DNA of 64,000 nt from Micromonospora cremea (GTDB lineage Bacteria > Actinomycetota > Actinomycetes > Mycobacteriales > Micromonosporaceae): the NCBI RefSeq assembly GCF_900143515.1, contig NZ_FSQT01000002.1:496001-560000 (forward strand), read 5' to 3'. Of this stretch, positions 26,007 to 35,458 are shown in pieces. The translations under genes were made by a program, and so were the position numbers. The notes below the pieces were generated by a model. That model saw only the letters and a program-made list of their open reading frames with translations. It was not told the DNA's origin and ran no database searches. Within the stretch, counting starts at the first letter, position 1; every line of letters begins with the position of its first letter.

Positions 26007-26198
26007 ATCGTACGCACCGCGCCGGCCGCTCAGCCCACCGATCAGGTTCGGTCACGCCGGCCCGCGGCCCTGCCGGATCGATCGCGGTGATCGTTGTTCG
26101 ACTGCCGGCGACGAGCCGGGGCACTCGCCGTCACCTGCCGGTCATCGGGGCTCGCGAGGCTCCCGGAGTCACGAGAAATCGGACTCTGGGGAGGATTT

Positions 26199-27848
26199 GT
26201 GTCACTGTCCCGACGTACCATCCTGCTGTCCGGCGCCGCCCTCGGCGCTGCGAGTGCGGTCACCGGGCTGCCGGTGGCCGCCGGCGCGGCGGCGGCCCGC
26301 CGGCCGCTGGCCTACCCGTTCACCCTCGGCGTGGCCTCCGGCGACCCGGATCACGACGGGTTCGTGCTGTGGACCCGACTGGCCCCGCATCCGCTGGCCG
26401 AGGACGGCCTCGGCGGCATGCCGGAGCGCGACGTCCCGGTGCACTGGGAGTTGGCCGGCGACGAGCGGTTCCGGCACGTGCTGCGGAGCGGCGTCGCGGT
26501 CGCCCGCACCCGCTCGGCCCACAGCGTGCACGTGGAGCTGGCCGGCCTGCTGCCCGGCCGGGAGTACTTCTACCGGTTCCGCGCCGAACGGCACGTCTCG
26601 CCGGTCGGGCGCACCCGCACCGCCCCGGCGCCGTGGACCATGCCCGCCGCCCTGGCGATGGGCTTCGCCTCCTGCTCCCAGTACGAACACGGCTACTTCA
26701 CCGCCTACCGACGGCTGGCGGAGACCGAGCCGGAGCTGATCCTGCACTTGGGCGACTACCAGTACGAGTACGCCCCGGACACGTACACCGTCCCGGGTGG
26801 CAACCCGCGTGACCACGAGGGGCCGGAGACCCGGACGCTGGCCAACTACCGGCAGCGGCACGCCCAGTACAAGACCGACGCCGACCTGCAGGCGGCGCAC
26901 GCGGTGGCGCCGTGGGTGGTGGTCTTCGACGACCACGAGGTGGAGAACAACTGGGCCGACGATGCGCCGGAGGCACCGGACCCGGAGTTCCCCGCCCGGC
27001 GGGCGGCGGCGTTCCAGGCGTACTACGAGAACATGCCGCTGCGGCGCACCTCGCTCCCGCGCGGCATCGACATGCAGCTCTACCGGCGGGTCCGCTGGGG
27101 GCGGCTGGCCACCTTCCACATGCTCGACACCCGCCAGTACCGCGACGACCAGGCCTGCGGCGACGGGTACGACGCCTGCCCGGCGGCCTACGACCCGGCC
27201 CGGTCCATCACGGGCGCGGAACAGGAGGCGTGGCTGCTGGACGGCTTCCGCCGCTCGGACGCTCGCTGGGACATCCTGGGCCAGCAGGTGTTCTTCGCCC
27301 AGCGGGACAACAACGCCGGCCCGCTCACCGTCACCAGCATGGACGCCTGGGACGGCTACGTCGCCTCCCGGGACCGGATCACCCGGGGCTGGCTGGCCGC
27401 CGGGGTGCGCAACCCGGTGGTGCTGACCGGCGACGTGCACGCGCACTGGGCCAGTGACCTGAAGCTGGACTACGCCGACCCGACCTCGCGCACCGTCGGC
27501 ACCGAGCTGGTCTGCTCCTCGATCACCTCAGGCGGCGACGGCGCGGACTCGGCGTCCGGGTCGCACCCGTGGTTCGGCTTCAACCCGCACCTGCGCTTCC
27601 AGAACAACCTGCGGGGGTACGTGCGCACCACGATCACCCCGGGGCAGCTCTCCTCCGACTTCGACGTGCTGCCGTACGCGAGTCAGCCGGGCGCGCCCGC
27701 GTACACCCGGGCATCGTTCGTGATCGAGGACCGCCTTCCCGGCCTGCAGCAGACGGCCGACAACCCCGTCCCGTCGACCGCCCGCAGCACGGCCAGCCAG
27801 GCCGACCAGGGACAGCAGACCGTCCAACAAGAAACCCTCCGCCCATAA
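26199..27848 (+). CDS. phoD: PhoD-type alkaline phosphatase/phosphodiesterase
   Basis: A 549-aa Tat-exported phosphatase. The signal is VSLSRRTILLSGAALGAASA. A PhoD N-terminal domain follows (about 40-135: FTLGVASGDPDHDGFVLWTR). The metallophosphatase core has LILHLGDYQYEYA, VVFDDHEVENNW and NPVVLTGDVHAHWASDL with metal-binding Asp, Asn and His. It probably releases phosphate from phosphomonoesters or diesters outside the cell, usually under phosphate control. GTG 26199 follows GAGGA at suitable spacing. I could not identify PHO boxes confidently in the 190-base divergent region shared with the MarR gene. Confidence 0.9.
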   Translation: MSLSRRTILLSGAALGAASAVTGLPVAAGAAAARRPLAYPFTLGVASGDPDHDGFVLWTRLAPHPLAEDGLGGMPERDVPVHWELAGDERFRHVLRSGVAVARTRSAHSVHVELAGLLPGREYFYRFRAERHVSPVGRTRTAPAPWTMPAALAMGFASCSQYEHGYFTAYRRLAETEPELILHLGDYQYEYAPDTYTVPGGNPRDHEGPETRTLANYRQRHAQYKTDADLQAAHAVAPWVVVFDDHEVENNWADDAPEAPDPEFPARRAAAFQAYYENMPLRRTSLPRGIDMQLYRRVRWGRLATFHMLDTRQYRDDQACGDGYDACPAAYDPARSITGAEQEAWLLDGFRRSDARWDILGQQVFFAQRDNNAGPLTVTSMDAWDGYVASRDRITRGWLAAGVRNPVVLTGDVHAHWASDLKLDYADPTSRTVGTELVCSSITSGGDGADSASGSHPWFGFNPHLRFQNNLRGYVRTTITPGQLSSDFDVLPYASQPGAPAYTRASFVIEDRLPGLQQTADNPVPSTARSTASQADQGQQTVQQETLRP

Positions 27849-27849
27849 C

Positions 27850-28130
27850 CCACCCCCGCCCCGCCCTCTCCCCGCGCCCGGCGCGCCGCCCGCCGCCCGC
27901 CGCGCCCGCGCCCGGCGCGCCGGGCGCGCCGGGCGCCCCGCCCCCGCCCCCGCGCCCGCCCTCCGCCCCCGCGCGCGCCCTCCGCACCCCGCCTTCCGCG
28001 TCGATCTAGGGAAGATTGCCGTTGATAGAGATCAACTGACGCCACTTCTCCCTAGATCGGCGGCCCGAGGGGCGGGGGCGGGGCGGGGGGCGGCGGCGGA
28101 GCCGGGGGCGGGGCCGAGGGGCGGGGGGTG
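27850..28130. other. Convergent intergenic region with strong pyrimidine/purine strand switch
   Basis: No gene is visible in about 280 bases between the convergent phoD and yjbQ genes. The left 145 bases are C-rich (runs such as CCCGCCCCCGCCCCCGCG) and the right 65 bases are G-rich, with the palindromic element at 28000-28061 exactly at the switch. The two flanks could pair into a very long imperfect stem. It probably serves as a bidirectional transcription stop. Confidence 0.6.
28000..28061. repeat. 62-nt palindromic repeat, copy 1
   Basis: It begins GTCGATCTAGGG (28000-28011) and ends CCTAGATCGGC (28051-28061), with a 39-base centre containing TTGATAGAGATCAAC. The copy at 61805-61866 has the same ends, the same 39-base centre length and the same flanking base composition. 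CTAG, rare in this genome, is present in both arms. Confidence 0.85.
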
Positions 28131-28132
28131 CT

Positions 28133-28546
28133 TCAGGCTGGGAGGAACGAGAAGCGGACCTGGCGGGTCGGGTTGTCGCCGTTGGTGTCGACCAGGCAGA
28201 GCGACTGCCAGGTGCCCAGCGCGAGCCGGCCGCCGAGCACCGGCAGCGTGGCGTACGGCGGCACGAACGCCGGCAGCACGTGGTCGCGGCCGTGGCCGGG
28301 CGAGCCGTGCCGGTGCCGCCAGCGGTCGTCGCTGGGGAGCAGGTCGTCCAGCGCCCGGAGCAGGTCGTCGTCGGAGCCGGAGCCGGTCTCGATGATCGCC
28401 AGTCCGGCGGTGGCGTGCGGCACGAAGACGTGCAGCAGGCCGTCGCCCTCGCTGGAGACGAACCCCTGGGCCTCGGCGGTGATGTCCCGGACGGCCGGTC
28501 GGGACCCGGTCTGGACGGTGATCACGTCACTGCGCATACGTCGCAT
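28133..28546 (-). CDS. YjbQ family protein (UPF0047)
   Basis: A 137-aa YjbQ/UPF0047 protein: ITAEAQGFVSSEGDGLLHVF, then VPHATAGLAIIETGSG, RHRHGSPGHGRDHVLPAF and the C-terminal LALGTWQSLCLVDTNGDN. The conserved His and Glu/Asp residues form the family's likely metal site. Some members show weak thiamine-phosphate synthase activity in vitro, but the physiological role is unclear. ATG 28546 or 28537 could be used. It overlaps slightly with the longest version of the upstream membrane-protein frame. Confidence 0.88.
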   Translation of the reverse strand: MRRMRSDVITVQTGSRPAVRDITAEAQGFVSSEGDGLLHVFVPHATAGLAIIETGSGSDDDLLRALDDLLPSDDRWRHRHGSPGHGRDHVLPAFVPPYATLPVLGGRLALGTWQSLCLVDTNGDNPTRQVRFSFLPA

Positions 28547-29009
28547 TCTGCCCCAGTACCGGGTCAGGAGCCGCCGCCACCGCCACCCCCGCCGGAGTCG
28601 CCTCCACCACCACCGGACCAGCCACCGCCGGAGTCGCCGCCGCCGGACCAGCCACCCGGATCTCCACCGGCGCCGTCACGGTGATCACCGCCCGAACCAT
28701 GGTCGCCGCCGCCGGAACCTCCGTCTCCCGACGGAAGGAGATCGCTGGTCGAGTAGTAGGGCGTCGGCGGGCTGCTGGTGTCGGCGTGCCGGTGGCGCGG
28801 CACGGGCACGCGACGCGCCACCCGGCGTGGCGCCGGAGCCGCAGCCCCGCGCGCAGCCGGACGGCTCCGAACGCCACCGCCGCCACGCCGAAGAGCATGA
28901 TCGGCAGTGCGTCGGGGTCACCCGTCAGCAGCACCCGCGCCGCGGGGACCGCCGCGAGCGCGCCGGCCATCAGGAGCACACCGCCGACCACGATCCGTCG
29001 CCCGTTCAT
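28527..29009 (-). CDS. Small membrane protein with glycine-rich tail, probable frameshift
   Basis: From ATG 29009 the frame reads MNGRRIVVGGVLLMAGALAA with two hydrophobic helices (about 5-25 and 35-55) and then a basic RLRAGLRLRRHAGWR segment. After about residue 70 the frame becomes Ala/Val/Pro-rich and runs to 28527, into the yjbQ start. A second phase on the same strand (28821-28564) gives a more natural tail, SSPPTPYYSTSDLLPSGDGG, followed by a Gly/Ser/Asp-rich end stopping at 28564, clear of yjbQ. A one-base frameshift near 28795-28825 would join the two. Function unknown. Confidence 0.5.
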   Translation of the reverse strand: MNGRRIVVGGVLLMAGALAAVPAARVLLTGDPDALPIMLFGVAAVAFGAVRLRAGLRLRRHAGWRVACPCRATGTPTPAARRRPTTRPAISFRRETEVPAAATMVRAVITVTAPVEIRVAGPAAATPAVAGPVVVEATPAGVAVAAAPDPVLGQNATYAQ

Positions 29010-29182
29010 GCCCGGCACGGTATTCGGCCCGGACAAGGCGGCTCGGAGGCCTCGTAGCGCTAAGTTACCGGCCAGTACCTGTGTTGCTCATCGCGTCGGG
29101 GGGACCTAGACGTGACGACGGGTGCCACCAGGGGGCAGGATGGCGCTAGAGACCTATCCCACACACAACCGAGGGAACGCCT

Positions 29183-31921
29183 GTGGCTACGGAACGCAAG
29201 CGCCCGGTGATCAGCGACGGCCTACCGAGCCAGCTTCCGGACATCGACCCTGAAGAGACCAGCGAATGGGTCGAGTCGCTTGACGGTGTCATCGACGAGC
29301 GGGGTGCCAAACGCGCCCGCTACGTCATGCTGCGCCTGCTGGAGCGGGCCCGTGAGCGCCAGGTCGGGGTTCCGCCCCTGACCACCACCGACTACATCAA
29401 CACGATCACGCCGGAGCGCGAGCCGTGGTTCCCGGGCGACGAGCACGTCGAACGGCGGATCCGGGCCTACGTCCGGTGGAACGCCGCGATGCTGGTGCAC
29501 CGGGCGCAGCGCCCGGAGATCGGCGTCGGCGGGCACATCTCCACCTTCGCCAGCTCGGCGTCGCTCTACGAGGTGGGCTTCAACCACTTCTTCCGGGGCA
29601 AGAACCACCCGGGCGGCGGCGACCACATCTACTACCAGGGTCACGCCTCCCCCGGTATGTACGCGCGGGCGTTCCTGGAGGGGCGGCTCAGCGAGCACCA
29701 GCTCGACGGCTTCCGCCAGGAGCTGTCGCACCCCGGCGGCGGGCTGCCGTCGTACCCGCACCCGCGGCTGATGCCGGACTTCTGGGAGTTCCCGACGGTC
29801 TCGATGGGCCTCGGCGGGCTGAACGCGATCTACCAGGCCCGGTTCAACCGGTACCTGCAGCACCGCGGCATCAAGGACACCTCGCAGCAGCACGTCTGGG
29901 CGTTCCTGGGCGACGGTGAGATGGACGAGCCGGAGACGCTGGGTGCCATCGGCGTGGCCGCCCGCGAGGAGCTGGACAACCTCACCTTCGTGATCAACTG
30001 CAACCTCCAGCGGCTGGACGGCCCGGTCCGCGGCAACGGCAAGGTGATGCAGGAGCTGGAGGCGTTCTTCCGGGGCGCCGGCTGGAATGTGATCAAGGTG
30101 GTCTGGGGCCGGGAGTGGGACCCGCTGCTCGCCGCGGACACTGACGGCGCGCTGGTCAACCTCATGAACACCACGACCGACGGCGACTACCAGACCTACA
30201 AGGCGGAGTCCGGCGCGTACGTGCGGGAGCACTTCTTCGGCCGGGACCCGCGCACCCGCAAGATGGTCGAGCCGCTGAGCGACGACGAGATCTGGAACCT
30301 CAAGCGGGGTGGGCACGACTACCGCAAGCTCTACGCGGCCTACAAGGCGGCCACCGAGCACACCGGGCAGCCCACCGTCATCCTGGCGAAGACGATCAAG
30401 GGCTGGACGCTCGGCTCGCACTTCGAGGGCCGCAACGCGACCCACCAGATGAAGAAGCTGACGCTGGAGGACCTGAAGACCTTCCGCGACCGCCTCTACC
30501 TGGACATTCCGGACTCGGCGCTGGAGGAGAACCCCTACCTGCCGCCGTACTACCACCCGGGCGAGAAGTCCGAGGAGCTGGCGTACCTCAAGGAGCGGCG
30601 CGAGCAGCTCGGCGGCTACCTGCCGTCCCGGCGGACCAGCACCAAGCGGCTGACCATCCCCGGTCCGGAGCGGTTCGCCGACGTCAAGCGCGGCTCGGGC
30701 AAGCAGAAGGTGGCCACCACCATGGCCTTCGTCCGCCTGCTCAAGGACATCATGAAGGACAAGGAGTTCGGCAAGCGCTGGGTGCCGATCATCCCGGACG
30801 AGGCCCGCACCTTCGGCCTCGACTCGATCTTCCCGACTGCGAAGATCTACTCGCCGCACGGCCAGCGCTACACCTCGGTCGACCGGGATCTGTTCCTGTC
30901 GTACAAGGAGTCGACCACCGGGCAGATCCTGCACGAGGGGATCAACGAGGCCGGCTCGGTCGCCTCGTTCACCGCGGCGGGCTCCTCGTACGCCACGCAC
31001 GACGAGCCGATGATCCCGATGTACATCTTCTACTCGATGTTCGGGTTCCAGCGGACCGCCGACGGGCTGTGGGCCGCGGCGGACCAGATGGCGCGGGGCT
31101 TCCTGCTCGGCGCGACCGCGGGGCGGACCACGCTCAACGGTGAGGGCCTCCAGCACGAGGACGGCCACTCGCTGCTGATCGCCGCCACCAACCCGGCGGT
31201 GGTCGCGTACGACCCGGCGTTCTCCTTCGAGATCGCGCACATCATGGAGAACGGCCTGCACCGGATGTACGGGGACGCGCAGGAGAATGTCCTCTACTAC
31301 CTGACGGTCTACAACGAGCCGATCCTCCAGCCGGCCGAGCCGGCCGGGGTGGACGTGGAGGGCCTGCTCAAGGGCATCTACCGCTACTCGCCGGCACCGC
31401 AGGTCGACGGCCCGAAGGCCAACGTGCTCGCCTCCGGCACCGGCATGCAGTGGGCGCTCAAGGCCCAGCAGCTGCTCGCCCAGGACTGGGGGGTGGCCGC
31501 CGACGTCTGGTCGGTGACCTCCTGGACCGAACTGCGCCGCGACGCGGTGGAGTGCGAGGAGTACAACCTGCTCAACCCGGGCGCCGAGGCGAAGGTGCCG
31601 TACGTCCAGCACAAGCTGGCCGAGGCGGACGGGCCGAAGGTCGCGGTCAGCGACTGGATGCGCGCGGTGCCGGACCTGATCGCCCGCTGGGTGCCCGGCG
31701 ACTACACGTCGCTCGGCACCGACGGCTACGGCATGTCGGACACCCGGCACGCGCTGCGTCGGCACTTCCACGTCGACGCCGAGTCGATCGTGGTCGCCAC
31801 GCTGCGGCAGCTCGCCCGCAGCGGCGCGGTCGCGGCAACCGTTCCGGCCGAGGCCGCCAAGAAGTACGCGATCGACGACGTGAACGCCGCCCCGGTCGGC
31901 GAGACCGGCGGCGACAGCTGA
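29183..31921 (+). CDS. aceE: Pyruvate dehydrogenase E1 component (homodimeric type)
   Basis: A 912-aa AceE that decarboxylates pyruvate and passes the acetyl group to lipoylated E2. Family blocks: [39 protein letters not shown], cofactor motif [17 protein letters not shown] with [12 protein letters not shown], and [18 protein letters not shown]. Length matches the usual 890-920 aa. The start is GTG 29183 after GAGGGAA. E2 and E3 genes are not in the window. A strong terminator follows 16 bases after the stop, so it is probably monocistronic. Its proximity to the fab cluster is shared with other actinomycetes. Confidence 0.96.
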   Translation: MATERKRPVISDGLPSQLPDIDPEETSEWVESLDGVIDERGAKRARYVMLRLLERARERQVGVPPLTTTDYINTITPEREPWFPGDEHVERRIRAYVRWNAAMLVHRAQRPEIGVGGHISTFASSASLYEVGFNHFFRGKNHPGGGDHIYYQGHASPGMYARAFLEGRLSEHQLDGFRQELSHPGGGLPSYPHPRLMPDFWEFPTVSMGLGGLNAIYQARFNRYLQHRGIKDTSQQHVWAFLGDGEMDEPETLGAIGVAAREELDNLTFVINCNLQRLDGPVRGNGKVMQELEAFFRGAGWNVIKVVWGREWDPLLAADTDGALVNLMNTTTDGDYQTYKAESGAYVREHFFGRDPRTRKMVEPLSDDEIWNLKRGGHDYRKLYAAYKAATEHTGQPTVILAKTIKGWTLGSHFEGRNATHQMKKLTLEDLKTFRDRLYLDIPDSALEENPYLPPYYHPGEKSEELAYLKERREQLGGYLPSRRTSTKRLTIPGPERFADVKRGSGKQKVATTMAFVRLLKDIMKDKEFGKRWVPIIPDEARTFGLDSIFPTAKIYSPHGQRYTSVDRDLFLSYKESTTGQILHEGINEAGSVASFTAAGSSYATHDEPMIPMYIFYSMFGFQRTADGLWAAADQMARGFLLGATAGRTTLNGEGLQHEDGHSLLIAATNPAVVAYDPAFSFEIAHIMENGLHRMYGDAQENVLYYLTVYNEPILQPAEPAGVDVEGLLKGIYRYSPAPQVDGPKANVLASGTGMQWALKAQQLLAQDWGVAADVWSVTSWTELRRDAVECEEYNLLNPGAEAKVPYVQHKLAEADGPKVAVSDWMRAVPDLIARWVPGDYTSLGTDGYGMSDTRHALRRHFHVDAESIVVATLRQLARSGAVAATVPAEAAKKYAIDDVNAAPVGETGGDS

Positions 31922-31937
31922 TCCAGCACCACCCAGG

Positions 31938-31967
31938 AAGGGCCCGGCGCACGCGCGCCGGGCCCTT
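31938..31967 (+). terminator. Terminator of aceE
   Basis: AAGGGCCCGGCGC (31938-31950) is perfectly inverted at 31955-31967 with a 4-base loop, followed by TGTG. A 13-bp stem just after the aceE stop. Confidence 0.88.
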
Positions 31968-32103
31968 TGTGCACCCGCACCCTCGCCCCGCACTCCCGAC
32001 CGACCGGGCGGACGGCGGGTGAGATGGGGGCGGCGGCGGTCCGGGGTCCCTGGCGGGGACCCGGGGCCACCGCCGGGGCGGGTGACGCCGGGGACTCGGC
32101 GGA

Positions 32104-32553
32104 TCAGCCGACGGCGGCCAGGTCGGTCAGCCGGGCCAGCGAGTCCTCCAGGTCCGCGCCGACCCGACGCAGCCCCAGGCGCAGCAGGGCCGCCTTGACC
32201 GGGCCTGCCGGCCAGCGGACCACGATGAGCCGCACGATGGTCCCGCCCTCCTCCTCCTCGTCGGGAGTGAGCTGGACGTAGATTTCGGTGCGCGCCTCCG
32301 CGCGGGCACCGGCGCCCTTGGCCCGTTCCCGCCAGCCGATCAGAGTCGGCTCCTGGTAGGCGATCACCTCGGCCTCGTGCGCCGAGCCGCGCCCCGCCTG
32401 GACCAACTGCCGCCGTCCGAAGCCCTCCCCCGAGAGCACTTCGGCCGCGCGGACCCCCGCCAGCCAGGCCGGCAACTGCTCGGCCCGCTGTACGACGTCC
32501 CAGACCACTTCCACCGGCGCCGCCACGTGCGCACTGCGTTCTACGAGGATCAT
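32104..32553 (-). CDS. SRPBCC (polyketide cyclase/START-like) protein
   Basis: A 149-aa single-domain SRPBCC protein: VERSAHVAAPVEVVWDVVQR, then LPAWLAGVRAAEVLSGEGFG, and a late helix AALLRLGLRRVGADLEDSLARL. The hydrophobic cavity of this fold binds lipids or aromatic compounds; the ligand is unknown. ATG 32553 is preceded by GGAGGAAG. It stands alone and is divergent from the beta-glucosidase. Confidence 0.82.
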   Translation of the reverse strand: MILVERSAHVAAPVEVVWDVVQRAEQLPAWLAGVRAAEVLSGEGFGRRQLVQAGRGSAHEAEVIAYQEPTLIGWRERAKGAGARAEARTEIYVQLTPDEEEEGGTIVRLIVVRWPAGPVKAALLRLGLRRVGADLEDSLARLTDLAAVG

Positions 32554-32740
32554 TTCCGTCTTCCTCCAGTGAGGACATCCCACGATATCGGCACTCTATG
32601 CGCAAAATCGGACGTACCTGGACGGGTTCGGAAAAAGACACGCCGATCAACCATTGCGCATCGCGCCATCCCGGCCTATGGCGCATTCATCCGGAGCGCC
32701 CTAGAGTCCCGAACACGTTTCACGTTGACCGGGAGGGCGC

Positions 32741-34090
32741 ATGTCGACCGCACCGATGCCCGAATTCCCAGCCGGCTTCCGCTGGGGCGTCTCCACCTCG
32801 GCCCACCAGATCGAGGGCGCCACCACGGCCGACGGGCGCGGGCCGTCCATCTGGGACACCTTCGCGCACTCCCCCGGTCGGATCAGCGACGGCAGCAACG
32901 GCGCGGTGGCCTGCGACCACTACCACCGACACACCGAGGACGTGGCGCTGCTGGCCGGGCTCGGCGTCTCGGCGTACCGGTTCTCCATCGCCTGGCCCCG
33001 GGTGCAACCCGCCGGCACCGGCCCGGCCAACCCCGCCGGCCTGGGCTTCTACGACCGGCTGGTGGACGAACTGCTGGCCGCCGGCATCGACCCGGTGGCC
33101 ACCCTGTACCACTGGGACCTGCCCCAACCACTCGAGGACACCGGCGGCTGGCTGCACCGCGACACCGCCGCCCGGTTCGCCGAGTACGCCGACCTGACCG
33201 CCGCCCGGCTCGGTGACCGGGTCCGGCTATGGATCACCCTGAACGAGCCGTTCATCCACATGAGCCTCGGCTACGGCATGGGCGTACACGCCCCCGGCCG
33301 GATGCTGCTCTTCGACGCCTTCCTGGTCGCCCACCACCAACTGCTCGGCCACGGGCTCGCGGTCGCCGCGCTGCGGACCCGCACCGCCAGCCCGGTGGCG
33401 ATCGCCAACAACTACTCCCCCGTGCGGGTGCTCGGCGACGGCGACGCCGACCGGGCCGCCGGGGCCGCGTACGAGGCGCTGCACAACCGTCTTTTCACCG
33501 ACCCGCTGCTCGGCCGGGGCTACCCGGAGCTGCCCGGCTTCGACGCCGGCGTGGTCCATCCCGGTGACCTGGACACGATCGCCGCGCCGATCGACGTGCT
33601 CGGGGTCAACTACTACAACCCGACCGGCGTACGGGCCGCCGAGGAGGGGTCGCCGCTGCCGTTCGACCTGGTCCCGCTCGAGGGCTACCCGCGCACCGCC
33701 TTCGACTGGCCGGTGGCCCCCGACGGGCTGCACGACCTGCTCGGCTGGCTGCGTGACACGTACGGCGACGCGCTGCCGCCGATCGAGATCACCGAGAGCG
33801 GCTGCGCGTACGACGACGTGCCGGACCCGGACGGGCGGGTACCGGACCCGGACCGGATCGCGTACCTCGACGGGCACCTGCGGGCGGTCCGGTCCGCCAT
33901 CGACGACGGGGTGGACGTACGCGGGTACTTCGTGTGGTCGCTGCTCGACAACTGGGAGTGGGCCGAGGGGTTCACCAAGCGCTTCGGTCTGGTGCACGTC
34001 GATTACGCCAGTCAGACCCGTACACCGAAGTCCTCGTACACCTGGCTGCGGGACGTGATCGCGCCCAGCCGGCCGGGGTCGGCGCGGTGA
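32741..34090 (+). CDS. GH1 beta-glucosidase
   Basis: A 449-aa family 1 glycoside hydrolase. Substrate-binding N-terminus: FRWGVSTSAHQIEGA. Catalytic acid/base Glu in WITLNEPFIHMSLGYG, nucleophile Glu in IEITESGCAYDD, and aglycone-site YFVWSLLDNWEWAEGF. It should cleave beta-glucosides such as cellobiose in the cytoplasm (no signal peptide). It overlaps the MFS transporter gene by GTGA, so import and hydrolysis are coupled. The 157-base upstream region has repeated TGCGC-containing motifs (near 32601, 32656 and 32680) that might be operator half-sites. No LacI-type regulator is adjacent. Confidence 0.93.
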   Translation: MSTAPMPEFPAGFRWGVSTSAHQIEGATTADGRGPSIWDTFAHSPGRISDGSNGAVACDHYHRHTEDVALLAGLGVSAYRFSIAWPRVQPAGTGPANPAGLGFYDRLVDELLAAGIDPVATLYHWDLPQPLEDTGGWLHRDTAARFAEYADLTAARLGDRVRLWITLNEPFIHMSLGYGMGVHAPGRMLLFDAFLVAHHQLLGHGLAVAALRTRTASPVAIANNYSPVRVLGDGDADRAAGAAYEALHNRLFTDPLLGRGYPELPGFDAGVVHPGDLDTIAAPIDVLGVNYYNPTGVRAAEEGSPLPFDLVPLEGYPRTAFDWPVAPDGLHDLLGWLRDTYGDALPPIEITESGCAYDDVPDPDGRVPDPDRIAYLDGHLRAVRSAIDDGVDVRGYFVWSLLDNWEWAEGFTKRFGLVHVDYASQTRTPKSSYTWLRDVIAPSRPGSAR

Positions 34091-35364
34091 CCACCCTCGA
34101 CCCGACCCCGGCGTCGCTGCCGGCCGCGCTCGCCGAGCCGACCGTGCCGGTACGGCGCGGCTGGATCGCGTTGATCTTCGCGGCCAACCTCGGGGTCTGG
34201 ATGGCGTTCTTCACCCCGATCCAGGTCCTGCTGCCGCAGCAGATCGAGCGGATCGCGCCGGGCGACAAGGAGACCATGCTGGCCGTGGTCACCGGCCTGG
34301 GCGCGCTGGCCGCGGTGCTGGCCAACCCCCTCGCGGGCGCGCTGTCCGACCGGACCTGCCTGCGGGTGGCCGGCCGGGAGTTCGGCCGCCGGCACGTCTG
34401 GACCGCGGGTGGGGCACTGCTCGGCGCGGCGGCCCTGGTGCTGCTGGCCCAGCAGCGGACCATCCTCGGCGTCGCCCTCGGCTGGGTCGCCGCACAGGTG
34501 TGCTTCAACGCGATGCTGGCCAGCCTCACCGCGGCCGTCCCGGACCGGGTGCCGGTCGTGCAGCGCGGCGGTGTCTCCGGCTGGGTGGGCATCCCGCAGG
34601 CGCTCGGACTGGTGCTCGGCGCGGTGCTGGTCACCGCCCTGGTCACCGGCAACGCCGCCGGCTACCTGGCCATCGCGGTGGCCATCCTGCTGCTGTCACT
34701 GCCGTTCGCGCTGTTCACCCCCGACGATCCGCTGCCCCGCGCACACCGGCCGGCGCTGCGGACGCGCGCGCTGCTGGCGTCGATGTGGATCAGCCCGCGC
34801 CGGCACCCGGACTTCGCCTGGGCCTGGATCACCCGGTTCCTGGTCCAGCTCGGCAACGCCCTGGGCACCCTCTACCTGCTGTACTTCCTCACCGACGGGG
34901 TACGCCACCCCGATCCCGAGGGCGGCCTGCTCGTGCTGATCCTGCTCTACACGCTCGGCATGATGCTGACGGCGGTGGTCGCCGGCCGGCTGTCCGACCG
35001 CTCCGGGCGGCGCAAGATCTACGTGATCACCTCGGGGCTGATCATGGCGGTGGCGGCGCTGCTGCTCGCGGTCGCGCCGGTCTGGCCGATGGCGATCGTC
35101 GCCGCGCTGCTGCTCGGCGCCGGGTACGGCGTCTACCTCTCGGTGGACGCCGCGCTGATCACCCAGGTGCTGCCCCGGGCCACCGACCGGGCCAAGGACC
35201 TCGGCGTGATCAACATCGCCAACTCGGCGCCACAGGTGCTCGGCCCGGCGCTCTCCGCCCCGCTGGTGGTGCATCTGGGCGGCTACCCGACGCTCTACGC
35301 GGTCACCGCCGCGGTCACCCTGGTCGGCAGCGCCCTGGTCGTCAAGATCCGCTCAGTGCCCTGA
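34087..35364 (+). CDS. MFS sugar transporter
   Basis: A 425-aa major facilitator with about 12 helices. MFS loop motifs are seen as LAGALSDRTCLRVAGREFGR (loop 2-3) and VVAGRLSDRSGRRKIYVI (loop 8-9). It is translationally coupled to the beta-glucosidase (GTG 34087 inside the overlap), which suggests uptake of a beta-glucoside or its disaccharide. It is closest in look to SLC45/GPH-like sugar transporters with the D-R-T loop; substrate is inferred from context only. A repeat hairpin lies just after its stop. Confidence 0.87.
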   Translation: MTTLDPTPASLPAALAEPTVPVRRGWIALIFAANLGVWMAFFTPIQVLLPQQIERIAPGDKETMLAVVTGLGALAAVLANPLAGALSDRTCLRVAGREFGRRHVWTAGGALLGAAALVLLAQQRTILGVALGWVAAQVCFNAMLASLTAAVPDRVPVVQRGGVSGWVGIPQALGLVLGAVLVTALVTGNAAGYLAIAVAILLLSLPFALFTPDDPLPRAHRPALRTRALLASMWISPRRHPDFAWAWITRFLVQLGNALGTLYLLYFLTDGVRHPDPEGGLLVLILLYTLGMMLTAVVAGRLSDRSGRRKIYVITSGLIMAVAALLLAVAPVWPMAIVAALLLGAGYGVYLSVDAALITQVLPRATDRAKDLGVINIANSAPQVLGPALSAPLVVHLGGYPTLYAVTAAVTLVGSALVVKIRSVP

Positions 35365-35375
35365 CCCGCTGGCCT

Positions 35376-35430
35376 GGCAGGAAGGGCGGCTTGTACAACA
35401 CCAGGCGATAAGAAGGGGCCCTTCCTTACC
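35376..35430. repeat. Degenerate GGAAGGG hairpin repeat
   Basis: GGAAGGGC (from 35379) pairs with GCCCTTCC (ending 35426), and the element includes AGGCGATAAGAAGGGGCCC, close to the loop and arm of the 22-bp hairpin at 47124-47180. It lies between the MFS gene and gltX, so it probably belongs to the same dispersed family in a degenerate form. Confidence 0.65.
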
Positions 35431-35458
35431 CGGTTGCCGTTCGCCGTAGGCTGGGGGC

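Noticed and set aside
23448..26090. 880-codon plus-strand frame opposite the fused E1 gene
   Set aside because: Shadow of the minus-strand dehydrogenase, with no recognisable motif.
29222..32686. 1154-codon minus-strand frame opposite aceE
   Set aside because: aceE is unambiguous; the opposite frame has no domain and no ribosome-binding site.
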